From NCBI GenBank assembly GCA_021186555.1, contig JAJKFL010000010.1, positions 6,265,585-6,329,584 of the forward strand: a stretch of DNA of 64,000 nucleotides. The letters run 5' to 3'. Position 1 is the first letter of the stretch. Every line of letters begins with the position of its first letter. Shown in pieces: positions 32,397 through 42,815 of the stretch. Source of the stretch: Reticulitermes speratus (taxonomy: Eukaryota; Arthropoda; Insecta; Blattodea; Rhinotermitidae). The position numbers and the translations under genes were made by a program. The notes under the pieces were generated by a model, which was not told where the DNA came from, searched no databases, and saw nothing but the letters and a program-made list of their open reading frames with translations.

Positions 32397-33138
32397 AGCA
32401 GAAACATGGGATTGAGCATAAACCAGTCGAAGACTAAATACATGGCTTCAGAGAAAGCGTGTAAGGAGAATATGCCACCCTCGATAACCGTGGGCGATTA
32501 TATATTTGAGAGAGTTGAACAGTTTAAATATCTGGGATCGACAGTGACATACTCAAATGATACATCTTATAAAATCAAACAGAGGTTAATGGCAGCCAAT
32601 AGAGCCTACTTCGCACTAACAAAACTACTTTCCTCGAAGTTTCTATCTCGTATCACCAAGTTCATTATTTATAAAACACTTATAAGACCGGTGCTCACAT
32701 ACGCTTCAGAGACGTGGCCACTAACAGTAAGAGATATTGGAATGTTGGATACTTTGGAGAGGAAGGTACTTCGTAGGATAATAGGCCCAATCTGTGAAGG
32801 AGGAAGATGGAGAAGGAGGTACAATAACGAGCTGTACTCCATTTATAAAGATCCACCCATCAGAAAAAAAGTAAAATCACTAAAATTGAGATGGACAGGA
32901 CATGTGGCACGGATGGACGATACAGAAATACCTAAAAAGATATTAAACGGAAACCCCGGAGGACAAAGAGGGCGTGGTCGATCGAGAACCAAGTGGTTGG
33001 ATGGAGTTGAGGAAGATCTACGGAAAATGGGATACAGGAATTGGAAAGTACTGGCACAGAATCGAGACAACTGGCGGAAAATCGTTGAAGAGGCCAAGGT
33101 TCACAACGGACTGTAGAGCCACGAAAGAAGAAGAACTT
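32397..33138 (+). mobile_element. 5'-truncated LINE with 10-bp target-site duplication
   Basis: TATTTCGTAT occurs at 32387-32396 and again at 33139-33148, exactly bracketing a reverse-transcriptase fragment. The 3' UTR is only ~22 bp and ends in a (GAA)n-like AGAAGAAGAAC. A 5' truncation plus a flanking duplication is the product expected of target-primed reverse transcription. An uninterrupted frame up to the natural stop suggests a fairly recent insertion. Confidence 0.88.
32406..33116 (+). pseudogene. non-LTR reverse transcriptase, C-terminal 236 aa
   Basis: The frame from the first element-derived ATG encodes GLSINQSKTKYM (end of the palm, near motif D), EQFKYLGSTVT (the YLG of motif E), then the thumb with IRPVLTYASETWPL, LERKVLRRIIGPI, LKLRWTGHVARMDD, and a tail DNWRKIVEEAKVHNGL with stop at 33116. 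The fingers, catalytic YxDD and any endonuclease are absent through 5' truncation, so it cannot be functional although no stop or frameshift interrupts it. Clade not settled (RTE/CR1/Jockey-type LINE). It has the same W.GHVARM landmark as the decayed tails but differs after it (IPKKILNGNPGGQRGRG), so it is another subfamily. Confidence 0.92.
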
Positions 33139-33148
33139 TATTTCGTAT

Positions 33149-34248
33149 GACCGTTACAATAACTAATTAAGACAACTTCCTGTACCCACTAAGCGAGCAA
33201 CAGTCATTTTAATTAAGGTCAAATTATGCAACGCATTGTTACGTGTACTAGTGGTATGAACTAGTATCTATCTAAAATCAGTCCTGAGATATAAATGTTT
33301 AATTTTGGACATCTGTCATCTGGACAATGAATATTTACATCGACAAGGATGTGAGGATCTGTAGTTACATTTCGAGGCCAAAAGGCGTCCGCGAGCAAAA
33401 GACGTTGGGAAACACGGAGTTTAAAGTCATTTAGGCCTCACTGGTTCTCGCTCCTGCCCGTATTCCTTTATGCGGAATTCTAATATAACGTTTTAGGAAA
33501 AGATATATTACAATATCGTGAGAGTCTTTGAAAATGAAATTTTCATCAATTTGGAGGAGTAAGAGATACAGCAACATGTTATGACAGACATATGTTGTTA
33601 AACATGTTAGTGTACATACTGTACACCTCTTTGTATTTTTGTTGCAGTTGTCCTTAATTTGAAGGTAACACTTAGTATGAAGGGAATTTTAACGACTGAT
33701 ATAGCGTTTGTTGTCGATATTTTCGGCGATGGATTGCTCCTTATTGCCAACAGACAGTGATAAAATTATTTCTGGGCAGTCTGACGTATTTTCATCTTAA
33801 TGAAATTTATTCACTTACCGAAAAAGAAGGCCAATATATTTTTTTTTAATTTTTTAGTGTAAAAATTTATTGGTTCTCTATTTACATGAAGAATAATGTG
33901 TATATATGTGTGTGTGTGTGGTGTTCAAGGGAAATGAATGCTGGGGGTGTGTGTGGTAAAACCACGAGAATGTAATGAAGACTGTAAGAAGCAATCATTG
34001 CCATTATTAGGCAGACAAGCTTGACGTTGGTCATCCCGTTGTGTTATATGACAATACAGAGACTACTTACCTTCGACAAAACTAATTAGTTATGTTCTTT
34101 ATTGGTTTATATTATTTGGCAACATGTTTCGGTAAATCTTGCTCATCTTCAGGCCTTTACCAAAATTAAAAAGTACCGCTATACAGTTGCGTTACTTGTG
34201 TTACTGATTGAGATCCAAATTTTGTATCAGACATTTGTTACTTGTTGC
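33149..34248. other. unannotated stretch
   Basis: (TG)n near 33898-33925. A decayed hammerhead-like relic (CCTGAAGATGAGC ... TACCGAAACATGTTG, minus) lies at ~34116-34155. Otherwise nothing recognised. Confidence 0.45.
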
Positions 34249-34545
34249 AGGATGGATCGAATGTCATAATAACCGGCTTCATGATTTACACTCCTCAAAA
34301 GATATTAGTGTGATAAAATCAAGGAGGATAAGGTTGACGGAGCATGTGGCACGTATGGGTGTGGTGAACAGAATGCGTACAGGGTTCTGGTGGGGGGGGG
34401 GACCTGAAGGAAAGAGACCCTTCGGAAGAAATGATAATATTAAAAAGGACCTTAAGAGAGGTGAGATAGAAGAGTGTGGACTGAATTCATCTTTCAGGAT
34501 AGGTACAAGTTGCGGGGTTCTGAACACGGTAACGAGCCTTTAGGT
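34249..34545 (+). pseudogene. LINE 3' coding tail (GHVARM subfamily)
   Basis: The plus frame reads WIECHNNRLHDLHSS, KSRRIRLTEHVARMGVVN, RMRTGF, GPEGKRPFGRNDNIKKDLKR, then diverges before a stop near 34541. It is open but 5'-truncated and rearranged, with the RR.W segment deleted. It includes a G-run (GGTGGGGGGGGG). Confidence 0.82.
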
Positions 34546-34796
34546 TTCATAAAATGCTGGGAATTTTGTGACTTGCTTGGGAACGCTTAGCTTTGTAGAA
34601 GAATCTTGCCCAGTGGGGTTTGGTAATGACTGTACCGACTGATTTTACATTACAGTCAACAGAAAAGTGTTCGATGTGTGAGTAACTGCGTATAACCTTA
34701 GTGTATTTTAGCTGAATTTGCACAAGGATTCGCAGGTGTGTTACGTGTGGCTGGAATATGACAGAATTAGGGACTAAAATACTGGAATAAATTTTA

Positions 34797-35345
34797 GGCG
34801 CGTTCACAAAATTTGCGAAAATCGACTATTAGCTTCGTCATAGCTGTCTGTTGGTCCGTCCGTGTGTCCGTTCGCATGGAACAACTCGGCTCCCACTGGA
34901 CGGATTTTCATGAAATTTGTTTTCTGAGTATTTTTCGAAAATCTGTGGAGAAAATTCAAGATTCATTAAAATCTGACAAGAATAACGGGTACTTTATATG
35001 AAGATCTATGTACATTTATGATAATATCTTGCTGAATTATCTTATAATGAGGAATATTTCAAAGAAAATTAGTAGAGAAAATCAAAACAGATTTTATGTT
35101 CAATACTTTTTTGGAAAATCGTTTCTTTTATGAAGTAACGCGAAAAATTATACAGCCAGACATGCCACAGATGACAATACACTACGACGCAGAAAAGATG
35201 CGATTTTCGTGCTGGACAACTAAGGCAAGAATACAGACACACACTCGTAATACCTCGTATTTAATACTTTTTTTTTCCACGGCAACAGTTGTTACACAAA
35301 CGCTCCTCATTGTTACATTATACGTACACTGCCTGTATTGTTGAC
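34797..35345 (+). mobile_element. family G dispersed repeat
   Basis: Starts TTCACAAAATTTGCGAAAAT and includes CTATTAGCTTCGTCATAGCT, a GTCC-rich run, TCGGCTCCCACTGGACGGAT, TTTTCATGAAATTTG, ATTAAAATCTGACAAGAATA, and CCACGGCAACAGTTGTTA near its end. Aligns along ~530 bp with 51425-51955 and partly with 57295-57700. No coding capacity or terminal repeats that I can see. Confidence 0.75.
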
Positions 35346-35446
35346 ATACGTGTGTGTGACACTATAAAACACCTCGGTGTCTTGAACAGCTGTATCTTGC
35401 AGATTGTGAAATTTATAACACTTTGACTTTACTCTGCTCTTAAGGC

Positions 35447-35453
35447 TCAATAA

Positions 35454-35495
<42 letters not shown>

Positions 35496-35755
35496 CATGG
35501 CTCAACAGCCCTATATGGGCTCGGGCCTCCTCGTGCCTCCTCTTTCCGAGGTTACTAAGTCGTGTGCATTCGTGGCAGTTGGTGACTGGCCAACTGGCCG
35601 CGCTACTATTCTATTGATCCTGATGTGTCCACCAGAGCCATCTGGCAGGCAGTCAGGAGACTTGGGTGAGAAATGGAGGCTTTTTAATTTAGCTTACGTA
35701 ACATTTTTATTCATGCCCGTAAGGTTATTTTACATGCCGTAAATCTACGACATGA
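35447..35755 (-). mobile_element. SINE family D copy, 5' truncated
   Basis: Begins (in minus orientation at its 3' tail) with (TTA)n at 35493-35449 next to CCATGGCTCAACAGCCCTAT. The body matches 15860-16145, including the CTCACCCAAGTCTCCTGACT wording. The tRNA-like head is missing. Confidence 0.8.
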
Positions 35756-36582
35756 GACCGGACACTCGTTACGTAGATATGTATGTGTTAACTTCTTACA
35801 CAGTTCAATAATTTATTAGTAACTTGTGTATTTTGAATTGATTCTAAATTTGCATATACGACGTGAATATATTCTTAGTTTCATTCGAGTTCAATAATAA
35901 ACGGGCTTGTTTTTATATGTTAAGAAAATCTCCGCGCTGTTAATTTGGAAATTTATTTAGGAGATTTATTTAGGTAAATTTCTCTTCTGATGTTATGTGT
36001 TTTGTGCTACAAAAAATGTACATGGCTTCTTAAATAATTAGGTCAGGTGTCTGTTTGTAACACATTTATTATTCTGTATCTTTATAATTAATTGATGTGA
36101 ATAAACTGGAAACTTTGTTCACTTCTTGCTAATGTCGCAGCATATTTAACCACTAGTAACTAACGCCAGGTCACTTAACTTGTTATTTCTTATAGCAGAC
36201 AGCAAAGCAAATAAAACATATTGCAAATTATCAGACTGCATTACGGTCTCTTTTCAACGTGAAAAGTTGCCCCATTCTTTCTTGAATGTCGTTGAGCATG
36301 TTATCACGTTTCGTATGCTAGTAACCGTACATATCTCTCGTATACAAGTGTAATGCGCTTGGTTTTTGAGTGCATGAAAGCGTGGTTAATTGATGACAGT
36401 TACGCCAGGTGGCAGTTGTTACGAAGTAGTGCAGCGGCAAAGAGGTATCTATGTTTCGGTCGGTATTGCAGCGTCCCTCTGTGTCTGTGATATTAAGATA
36501 TCTGAGATCTTCGCTCTTCTGGGGTGTTGCGTGGCGTAGGTTCGTAGTTGATAACCGACGTTTCGGTAGAACGTAACCCTGT
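35756..36582. other. unannotated spacer
   Basis: AT-rich. Near 36553, ACCGACGTTTCGG repeats the wording of the inverted repeats at 44490 and 54388. No gene recognised. Confidence 0.45.
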
Positions 36583-36697
36583 CTGCAGTCTGTCTTACGA
36601 CAGGTCCATAGCCTCTTCATTCTGCAGTCTGTCTTACGACAGGTCCGTAGCCTCTTCATTCTGTAGGTTGTCTTATGACAGGTCCGTAGCCCCTTCC
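36583..36697. repeat. 39-bp tandem repeat (3 copies)
   Basis: Units start at 36583, 36622 and 36661: CTGCAGTCTGTCTTACGACA ... CTCTTCATT. The third is diverged. It keeps a minus frame open but is not evidence of a gene. Confidence 0.92.
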
Positions 36698-36889
36698 AAA
36701 GCGACTTCTCCACAGGGTGGGATCTAGTGCTTCCTCTTTCAATTTCCAGTATCTTCTCTTTTCCTTAAGGTCATCCAGTAGCTGCTTACGCCTTCTTCCT
36801 CGTCTTCCCGTCATTTCGATCCTTCCTTATAACTTTCCTTCAATCGTGTGTTTTAGAAGGTAGTTTATAAGCAAATACAATCTTATATC

Positions 36890-36932
36890 GCTCCTACGTG
36901 TTTCGGCGTCACTTACGCCATCCTCAGGGAGC
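36890..36932 (-). ncRNA. hammerhead-ribozyme-like motif
   Basis: Minus strand: GCTCC, CTGAGGA (36927-36921), T, stem GGCGT/ACGCC with a 5-nt loop, GAAACACGTA, GGAGC. Both stems are perfect 5-bp helices, and their bases differ from the copies at 29809 and 6158 at several paired positions. That is compensatory change. Confidence 0.62.
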
Positions 36933-37056
36933 TCTCCACCAAGATTTAAACTTAATAAAATATAACATTACAGAACTAATTCATAGTATCTTACAGAATT
37001 CTTGCAGCTAATGTAAGCCACAAACTGTGATTAAAATATTATTTTTAAAAGTGTTA

Positions 37057-37310
37057 TACGTGGTGCAACCCAAAAATTCCCGAAATTTGAATGCCGCGCG
37101 GAAACCGCTTGTAGTAAAGTTGTGGGCCTCTAGGTATCGCGAGCTGTACCCTTTGTGAACCAGTCTGCCAAGTGGCGTTGTGCTGTGTTGAGGTGTGTGT
37201 TTTTTCTGTGCAATTTTTTAACGTCGTGTTAGTGCTGTTTTGCGATCGCACCGACCTGCCAAAATGACTGATGTGAAGGAGGAACAGATTAGAACAATAC
37301 AAATGCAATA
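37057..37310 (+). mobile_element. possible mariner 5' end with N-terminal start
   Basis: TACGTGGTGCAACCCAAAAA looks like a mariner terminal repeat. About 200 bp downstream an ATG at ~37264 starts MTDVKEEQIRTIQMQ, which resembles a mariner transposase N-terminus, and the similarity then stops. No second end found. Confidence 0.4.
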
Positions 37311-37456
37311 TTTGTTACTTCGTTTTCATTAAATGTGGTTTACAATTTGTATGTTACTAGGTTGTAGTTTTTCTTTGTATAAAACCCCTAATTTATCTTC
37401 GATCCCGTTCCATATGAAGGGTCTACATAATAATTATTAAGTTTTATACTGGACAC

Positions 37457-37780
37457 TGGGGGCGCGCGGTGGCGCAGTTGGTTGAGGCACTGCGCTACAA
37501 ACCGGAACGTCGCGGGTTCGATTCCCGATGGCGTCATTGGAATTAATTCCTTGAAATAATCGTTTCGGTCGCACTGTGGCCCTGGGGTCGACTCAGCCTC
37601 TAACAGAAATGAGTACCAGGAATATTTCCTGGGGGTAAAGGCGGCCGGTGCGTAGGGCTGACAACCTTACCACCTTCATGTGCCGATTGTCTACAAATCT
37701 GTGAGCCTCAACCTCCTGGACCCCTCAGGGCCTGTCTAGGCCTGTAATGGGGTTGCTTTACCTTTACCTTTACCTTATAC
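37457..37780 (+). mobile_element. SINE family F copy, full length
   Basis: tRNA-like head GGTGGCGCAGTTGGTTGAGG with B-box GGGTTCGATTCCC. The core has GGCCCTGGGGTCGACTCAGC and GGTAAAGGCGGCCGG. It ends AATGGGGTTGCTTTACC(TTTACC)n. Copies: 40755-41013, 43795-44097 and 50766-51070, all minus. Confidence 0.9.
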
Positions 37781-38120
37781 TGGACACTGACGTCACAATT
37801 AGAACACTGCAGTACTTCTCGAAAATAAATGTTATTCAGATACATATGGCACGTACTGTAATATAATTATAGATTTGATAAGAAGTTTCACTTGCCAGAG
37901 AATACAAGAGTGAAGTCACCGTCTCCGTGTACAGCTCTTCGCTATCTAGGATTGATTGGCAGTGGTTTTCTGGCTACAATTAATTATCGTCTTATGTAGC
38001 CTTAATAATTGGACTGTCAGATTATTTTCGTTCTTTCCGAACAGGCCAATGTTTACAGACAAGTACAGTCAGGGTAAAAATATTACCTAGCAGGTTTTAT
38101 TGGAGATAAGCCTAAGATAT
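37781..38120. other. unannotated spacer
   Basis: No gene or repeat recognised. Confidence 0.45.
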
Positions 38121-38677
38121 ACAGGGTGGGTGGGAAGTAAGTAGACATTAAATAACTGTCGAGGCACACGATACGTACGGTGTTAGAGAAAGACTTGAAT
38201 TTTTGTCCGTGGAAACCCCATTACGTGCAGGAGCTGACATCTGAAGACTGTGACCGCAGAATGGAATATGGGGAGTTGATGCTGGGTTCGCACGAGGATT
38301 GGCCACAACTGTTTGAAAACATTCTCTGGAGCGACGAGGCCTTTTTCCATATCGGCGGTTTCGTCAATCGACATAATTGCCATTACTGGGCGGCACACGA
38401 TCCCGAAGTGACGGTGGATAAAACGCAAAATCGTCCAAAAGTGACCGTGTGGTGCGGAATGACGGCCACTAGGGTCATCGGCCCATATCTTTTGCATGAC
38501 ACCATGAATGCCGACCGCTACCTTCAGATGCCGCCGGTGCCTACATTGAATTTTAAACTCTGCGTCCATATTGCCATTTAAAAAGGTACATGTAAAAATT
38601 ATTTTCATTATCTTTGCATTGGAAATATAGAGGTTATAACCATTTCGCAATGCCTACTTACTTCCCACCCAACCTGT
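38121..38677 (+). mobile_element. deleted mariner-like element with 29-bp TIRs
   Basis: The left end (38121-38149, ACAGGGTGGGTGGGAAGTAA ...) and the inverted right end (38649-38677) match at 27 of 29 positions by eye. TA-rich flanks (GATATA on the left, CTATATC on the right) fit a TA target. At 557 bp it is far shorter than the ~1.2-kb autonomous elements. It carries a partial transposase frame. Confidence 0.88.
38180..38581 (+). pseudogene. mariner-like transposase, central fragment (133 aa)
   Basis: Residues ~18-110 read LTSEDCDRRMEYGELMLG, LFENILWSDEAFFHIGGFVN, NCHYWAAHDPEVTVDKTQNR, KVTVWCGMTATRVIGPYLLH, DTMNADRYLQM. WSDE holds the first catalytic aspartate, and KVTVWCG is a conserved beta-strand of this transposase class. 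After LQM the frame jumps to unrelated sequence just before the 3' terminal repeat. The second and third catalytic residues and the N-terminal DNA-binding domain are therefore deleted. The start codon is simply the first ATG in the remaining frame. Inactive, but still mobilisable in trans through its intact ends. Confidence 0.88.
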
Positions 38678-39255
38678 CTATATCCAGTAGGCACAGGTTT
38701 CGAATCTCAATCCGCATATGGGCTTCCATAACAAATTAAATCATACAGGATTTTTTTAAGAGTTAACAGTAGCATGGTAAATAAATTTACAAATACTTTG
38801 TAACCTTAATCTTAATTACTCTGGGTTAAATGGATGGTGAATAAACCTGTCAGGTATTTGAACCCAGTTACTTTTAGTTTGTGTGAGTTTCATTTTAATT
38901 CCTGCTTTTATTTTCTATAGTAGAACTATATAGTTATTGGCATTGCTTTCTTCCTTGTATCGGTTAATGTTTATTTGAATAAATTCGCAGCAGAGCTTAT
39001 TACAGTGTTCTTCTTAAATGAATATATAAAATTAAATACCTTACCACCTGGTGGTTCATTTCAGTATCTCTAAGCAAGTACGAGGCCATTTCCCTCAAAC
39101 GATACGTTCTTAGTTACTCATCCTTCATACTTTTTCCCCCCGTAAAATCCCTTTAAGTTAAGGTAAAATTGATAAGTAATATTACAATATTTCTTTCCTT
39201 CTCAGTCTGACCTCTGTCTACCTACTTATTGTAGGTGTAGAGGGTTATTGTTGCA
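38678..39255. other. unannotated spacer
   Basis: No gene or repeat recognised. Confidence 0.45.
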
Positions 39256-39439
39256 CCTGATCATAGTCAGACACGCCACACCCGGTGGGACTTCTCTGGA
39301 CGAGTGATCGGCCCAACGCACAAACCTCTACCTGACAACACAAACAACATCCACGCCTCCGGCGGGATTCAAACCCGCAATGTCAGCAAGCGAGAGGCCG
39401 CAGACCCACGCATTAGACAGCGCAGCCACTGGGATCGGC
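39256..39439 (-). mobile_element. SINE family B copy, 3' truncated
   Basis: The minus strand starts GCCGATCCCAGTGGCTGCGC, has B-box GGGTTTGAATCCC and runs into the GTTGTCAGGTAGAGGTTTG body. The last ~50 bp of the family is absent. A hAT MITE has inserted 15 bp upstream of its head. Confidence 0.82.
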
Positions 39440-39453
39440 TCATCTCTCTACAC

Positions 39454-39937
39454 CAGCGGTTCCCAATCTTTTTCGGTCCAACGCCCCCTTGGTTCCATAT
39501 ACACACCCACAGCGCCCCCTTACCTTTTTTAAAAAACATAAATGCGCTTTTGTTTCCACTTTTATTTTATATTTAAAAAAATCGTTTAAATAAAATTATA
39601 AGACTTAAACTTAATGCTTTATGTGTTAATTAATAAATTAAAATTGTTATATTTTTTATTATTAACAATAATTCATCTAACAATAGTTTATTAAAAAATA
39701 ATATGTGCTTGAATAAGATTCATAAATTAAAATACTAAGAAATTTAGCTCATTTTTTTTTGTTAACACAAGAATTACTTCATTTGAATTTTATTATAAAA
39801 AATAAATGCACTACTTGTCTACTAGCGCCCCCTGTGATAATAACAGCACTCCCTTTCACCTCTCGTACCTATTAGCGCCCACCACAGTAATCCCACCGCC
39901 CCCCAGGGGGCGGTACCGCCCACTTTGGGAACCACTG
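39454..39937. mobile_element. hAT-like MITE with perfect 8-bp TSD
   Basis: CTCTACAC is duplicated at 39446-39453 and 39938-39945. The ends are CAGCGGTTCCCAA and the inverse of CAGTGGTTCCCAAAGTGGGC, typical hAT termini. The AT-rich interior has no transposase. Confidence 0.92.
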
Positions 39938-39989
39938 CTCTACACTGTAATGTTTTATTGAAACATCTTTTAGGCCTATTTGTTTACAG

Positions 39990-40110
39990 TGTTATTCCCG
40001 ACACATTTCTGTTATTTCCGACACATTTCGGTTATTCCGACACATTTCGGTTATCCCGACACATTTCGGTTATTCCCGACACATTTCGTTATTTCCGACA
40101 CATTTCGGTC
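39990..40110. repeat. ~20-bp tandem repeat (6 copies)
   Basis: Unit TTCCCGACACATTTCGGTTA with small length changes (TTATTTCCG, TTATCCCG). Confidence 0.92.
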
Positions 40111-40437
40111 AGTGCCCGCTATCATAGTGGAAATGACTGATGTAAACATGAGGCATTACTGCTGTCTTTATATTGGTATCGTGCATGTCTGTAACACTGT
40201 CACTCACACGCAGACCAAGTAGTAATCCTCAGTGTTGTAAACGAAGGAGTTCCGTGACTGCATCACATGTTATATATCTGACCTGTGTATCAATGTTTCC
40301 CAGTCATCTGAGGTTATGTAACTGTCTCCATCCCCTTCATGTATGCTACATGCCTCGCCTATCACTTTACTCCTTAATTCAGTCGTCCATACACTATTAG
40401 ATGGCCATGACTGATATTTTGGACACAAAGTCTTTTC
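40111..40437. other. unannotated spacer
   Basis: Nothing recognised. Confidence 0.4.
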
Positions 40438-40624
40438 AGATTAAAAAGCATTGAACGTTTCGGGGAATGGGTCTGTCTCCTTCTTCAGGTGCGGGAGGAA
40501 AGGACTAACCTACTGTGGTGGATTATTAGAGAGTTCCTATCACCAGCCGAGTCGGTTTTTCCTCTCCTTTTCCACCTGAAGAAGGAGACAGATCCAGTCT
40601 CCGAAACGTTAGCTTTTTAACCTG
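40438..40624. repeat. inverted repeat with two GAAAC motifs
   Basis: The arms 40438-40505 and 40558-40624 are imperfect reverse complements. The right arm on plus has CTGAAGA (40576-40582), A, stem GGAGAC/GTCTCC (perfect 6 bp), GAAACGTTAGC. The left arm on minus has the same box but a broken stem. The outer stem is not evident, so the hammerhead reading is weaker than at 29809 or 36890. Confidence 0.7.
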
Positions 40625-40754
40625 CAATATTTGACAGTATCCGAAATTTCAGTTACGTCTATTATAGTTTGCTGTTGGCTTTTGGAGCCCAAGTACTTGA
40701 ACATGGTTTACATTTCCAGATGATTTAATATTCATTCACATTTAGAAGCTTATC

Positions 40755-41013
40755 CGCTTACAGGCCTGGACAGGCCCTTAGGGTTCCGGAGGTTGAGGCT
40801 TCCAGAATTTCTAGACAATCGGCTCATGAAGGTGGCCAGGTTTTCAGCCCTATGCACCGGCCGCCTTTACCCCCCAGGAGATATCCTTGATACTCATTTG
40901 TTTTAGAGACTGAGTCCATCCCAAGGCCGGAAGGTTGAAGTCAATGAAAAATCGAACCCGCGACCTTACGGCTTGTAGCGCAATGCCTCAACCAACTGCG
41001 CCATCACGTGCCC
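40755..41013 (-). mobile_element. SINE family F copy, diverged
   Basis: The minus strand has a GATGGCGCAGTTGGTTGAGG head and B-box GGGTTCGATTTTTC. The core is mutated (GGTTTTAGAG-type changes). Older than the copies at 43795 and 50766. Confidence 0.82.
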
Positions 41014-41629
41014 ATTCTCATTTATACTGTAGGTAATTCAATGACTACTGAAGCGTGACGAGGTAGACTCATCCAGACAGACAGTCTGTAATATTAGGGA
41101 CTGATGTATTCTTGGAAACATGGCGACAGTTATGTAAAGTAAAGCTAGTAAGATATACTACACCTTTGTACTCATGCGCCTCTGGCTTCCTGTCTCATTG
41201 ACAGACATGTGTCAGGCCACGACTTTATGTTGAGCCCGTATCGGATTTCACTTAAAAATTGTTATAAAAAATTGTATGTTTCTTTAAGGGATGGAGAAAT
41301 GAGTGTAGTTGGAGGTATTGATGGATATTGTTGTGGTATTATACGTCACGCGGTAGATCGCATTGCACTGCCAAGGTTGTATGCACTAGGGCTGACCTTT
41401 ACTTACTGCAACCTCCATGGCCAAAGAGACATAACAGGGGCAATGTACGTATAATCTAACTGGCGTGTTCACGTAACCATTGTTGCAGTAGAAGAGCAAC
41501 AATTTTTTCTTTGTTCATTGTTGAGGTGCATGTCACTGTCAACAATATTTAGTGTTGACCAGAAATGTTTTATGACCAATTTAAGTCGCTCTCAACAATA
41601 TAAACATACTTAGGTCTTCATGTAAAGTG
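41014..41629. other. unannotated spacer
   Basis: An 81-codon open frame at 41209-41454 (+) has no recognisable domain. Confidence 0.45.
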
Positions 41630-41747
41630 CCCGATATTGTTGTTCGATTTTGAACAAATTTGGAGTTTCTCGACAGATTTTTTATAAAAGTTCTCAATAT
41701 CAAATTGCACGGAAATCCGTCCAGTGGGAGCCGCGTTGATAGAGCGG

Positions 41748-41781
<34 letters not shown>

Positions 41782-41880
41782 AGAAGGACTTACAGACGTG
41801 ACGAAGCTAATGGGCGCTTTTCGCGATTATGGGAACGCTTCTACAGAGTGTAATTACGGCGTATTTTACGGGACATAATA
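41630..41880 (-). mobile_element. family G repeat, partial, with (GACA)n
   Basis: The minus strand contains ATTAGCTTCGTCACGTCTG, a (GTCT)n expansion where other copies have GTCC runs, then GCTCCCACTGGACGGATTTC. Confidence 0.65.
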
Positions 41881-42207
41881 TCGATATTCTGGTATTCGAA
41901 TCCTGTAGGCCAGCTTCTTTTGAGTTGCTTTTGACGTTTTCGTCTTTAATGCCCATTTAGACAAGTAAACATTATCTACAATTTACATGTAGCACAGTCC
42001 CTCTTCAGAAGCTAACAGTTGCTTAGCTGCTTCACAGTTTTGCCGGCGCATAAGGAACCTTACGGTTTGCACTGTTTAGATGATACCGTCAGTGATTCCT
42101 GTCCTGAGGCTGGCGAATCCAGTCCACGCTCTCCCAAATAATGCTTTCACGTGATTCTTTACTTTTAGATTTTCCGAAAAAAAATTAGAACCCAGTATCT
42201 TCTTTAA

Positions 42208-42436
42208 GCCGATCCCGGTGGCCGCGCGATCTAAGACGTGGGTCTGCGGCCGTTCGCTTACTAGGATCGTGGGTTCGAATTCCGCCGGGGACATCTATGT
42301 CTGTTGTGTGTTGTCAGGGAGAGGTTTGTGCGTTGGGCCGATCACTCGTCCAGAAAAGTCCCACCGGTTGTGATGTGTCTGAGTGTGATCGTGAAACCTC
42401 AAAAATGAGGACGCGTAAGCCTACAGGGGGCTGTCA
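42208..42436 (+). mobile_element. SINE family B copy
   Basis: GCCGATCCCGGTGGCCGCGC head, B-box GGGTTCGAATTCC, body GTGTGTTGTCAGGGAGAGGT, ending ACAGGGGGCTGT. Confidence 0.87.
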
Positions 42437-42589
42437 AGACATGAAAAAATATATCTTCCTCATGAACCTGCTCTCAGACAGTCATACCTGTAAATATGTC
42501 TACTTTTCGTCACGTGAGAGTGAAGCATGTATCTTTTCTTACAAACAGAACGAACATTCCAGATTTCTGTTCATTATAATTAACACAAT

Positions 42590-42815
42590 AACCGGGCTAC
42601 GGGATAGACAATTCATGTTTCAAATCCCAGCTTGGGAAAGCTAATTTTTCTCTTCTCCAGAATGTCTGTATCTGTTTTGGGGGCCATCCAGCCACCAATT
42701 TAATTGGTAGATGGGGCTTTCCGTCCTGGATAGAGTGGCCGGGACGTGAGGCTGACAACTTACCTTCTTCTAGTTTCGAGGTTAAGGATGGTTAGAGTTA
42801 TACATTTACTTCCCT
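42590..42815 (+). mobile_element. SINE family E copy, diverged
   Basis: Head CCGGGCTACGGGATAGACAA, B-box-like TTTCAAATCCCAG, core GGGGGCCATCCAGCCACCAA, end TTTCGAGGTTAAGGATGG. Confidence 0.65.

Noticed and set aside
36318-36713. 131-codon minus-strand ORF
   Set aside because: Much of it is the 39-bp tandem repeat (13 codons), which keeps the frame open. The rest has no domain.
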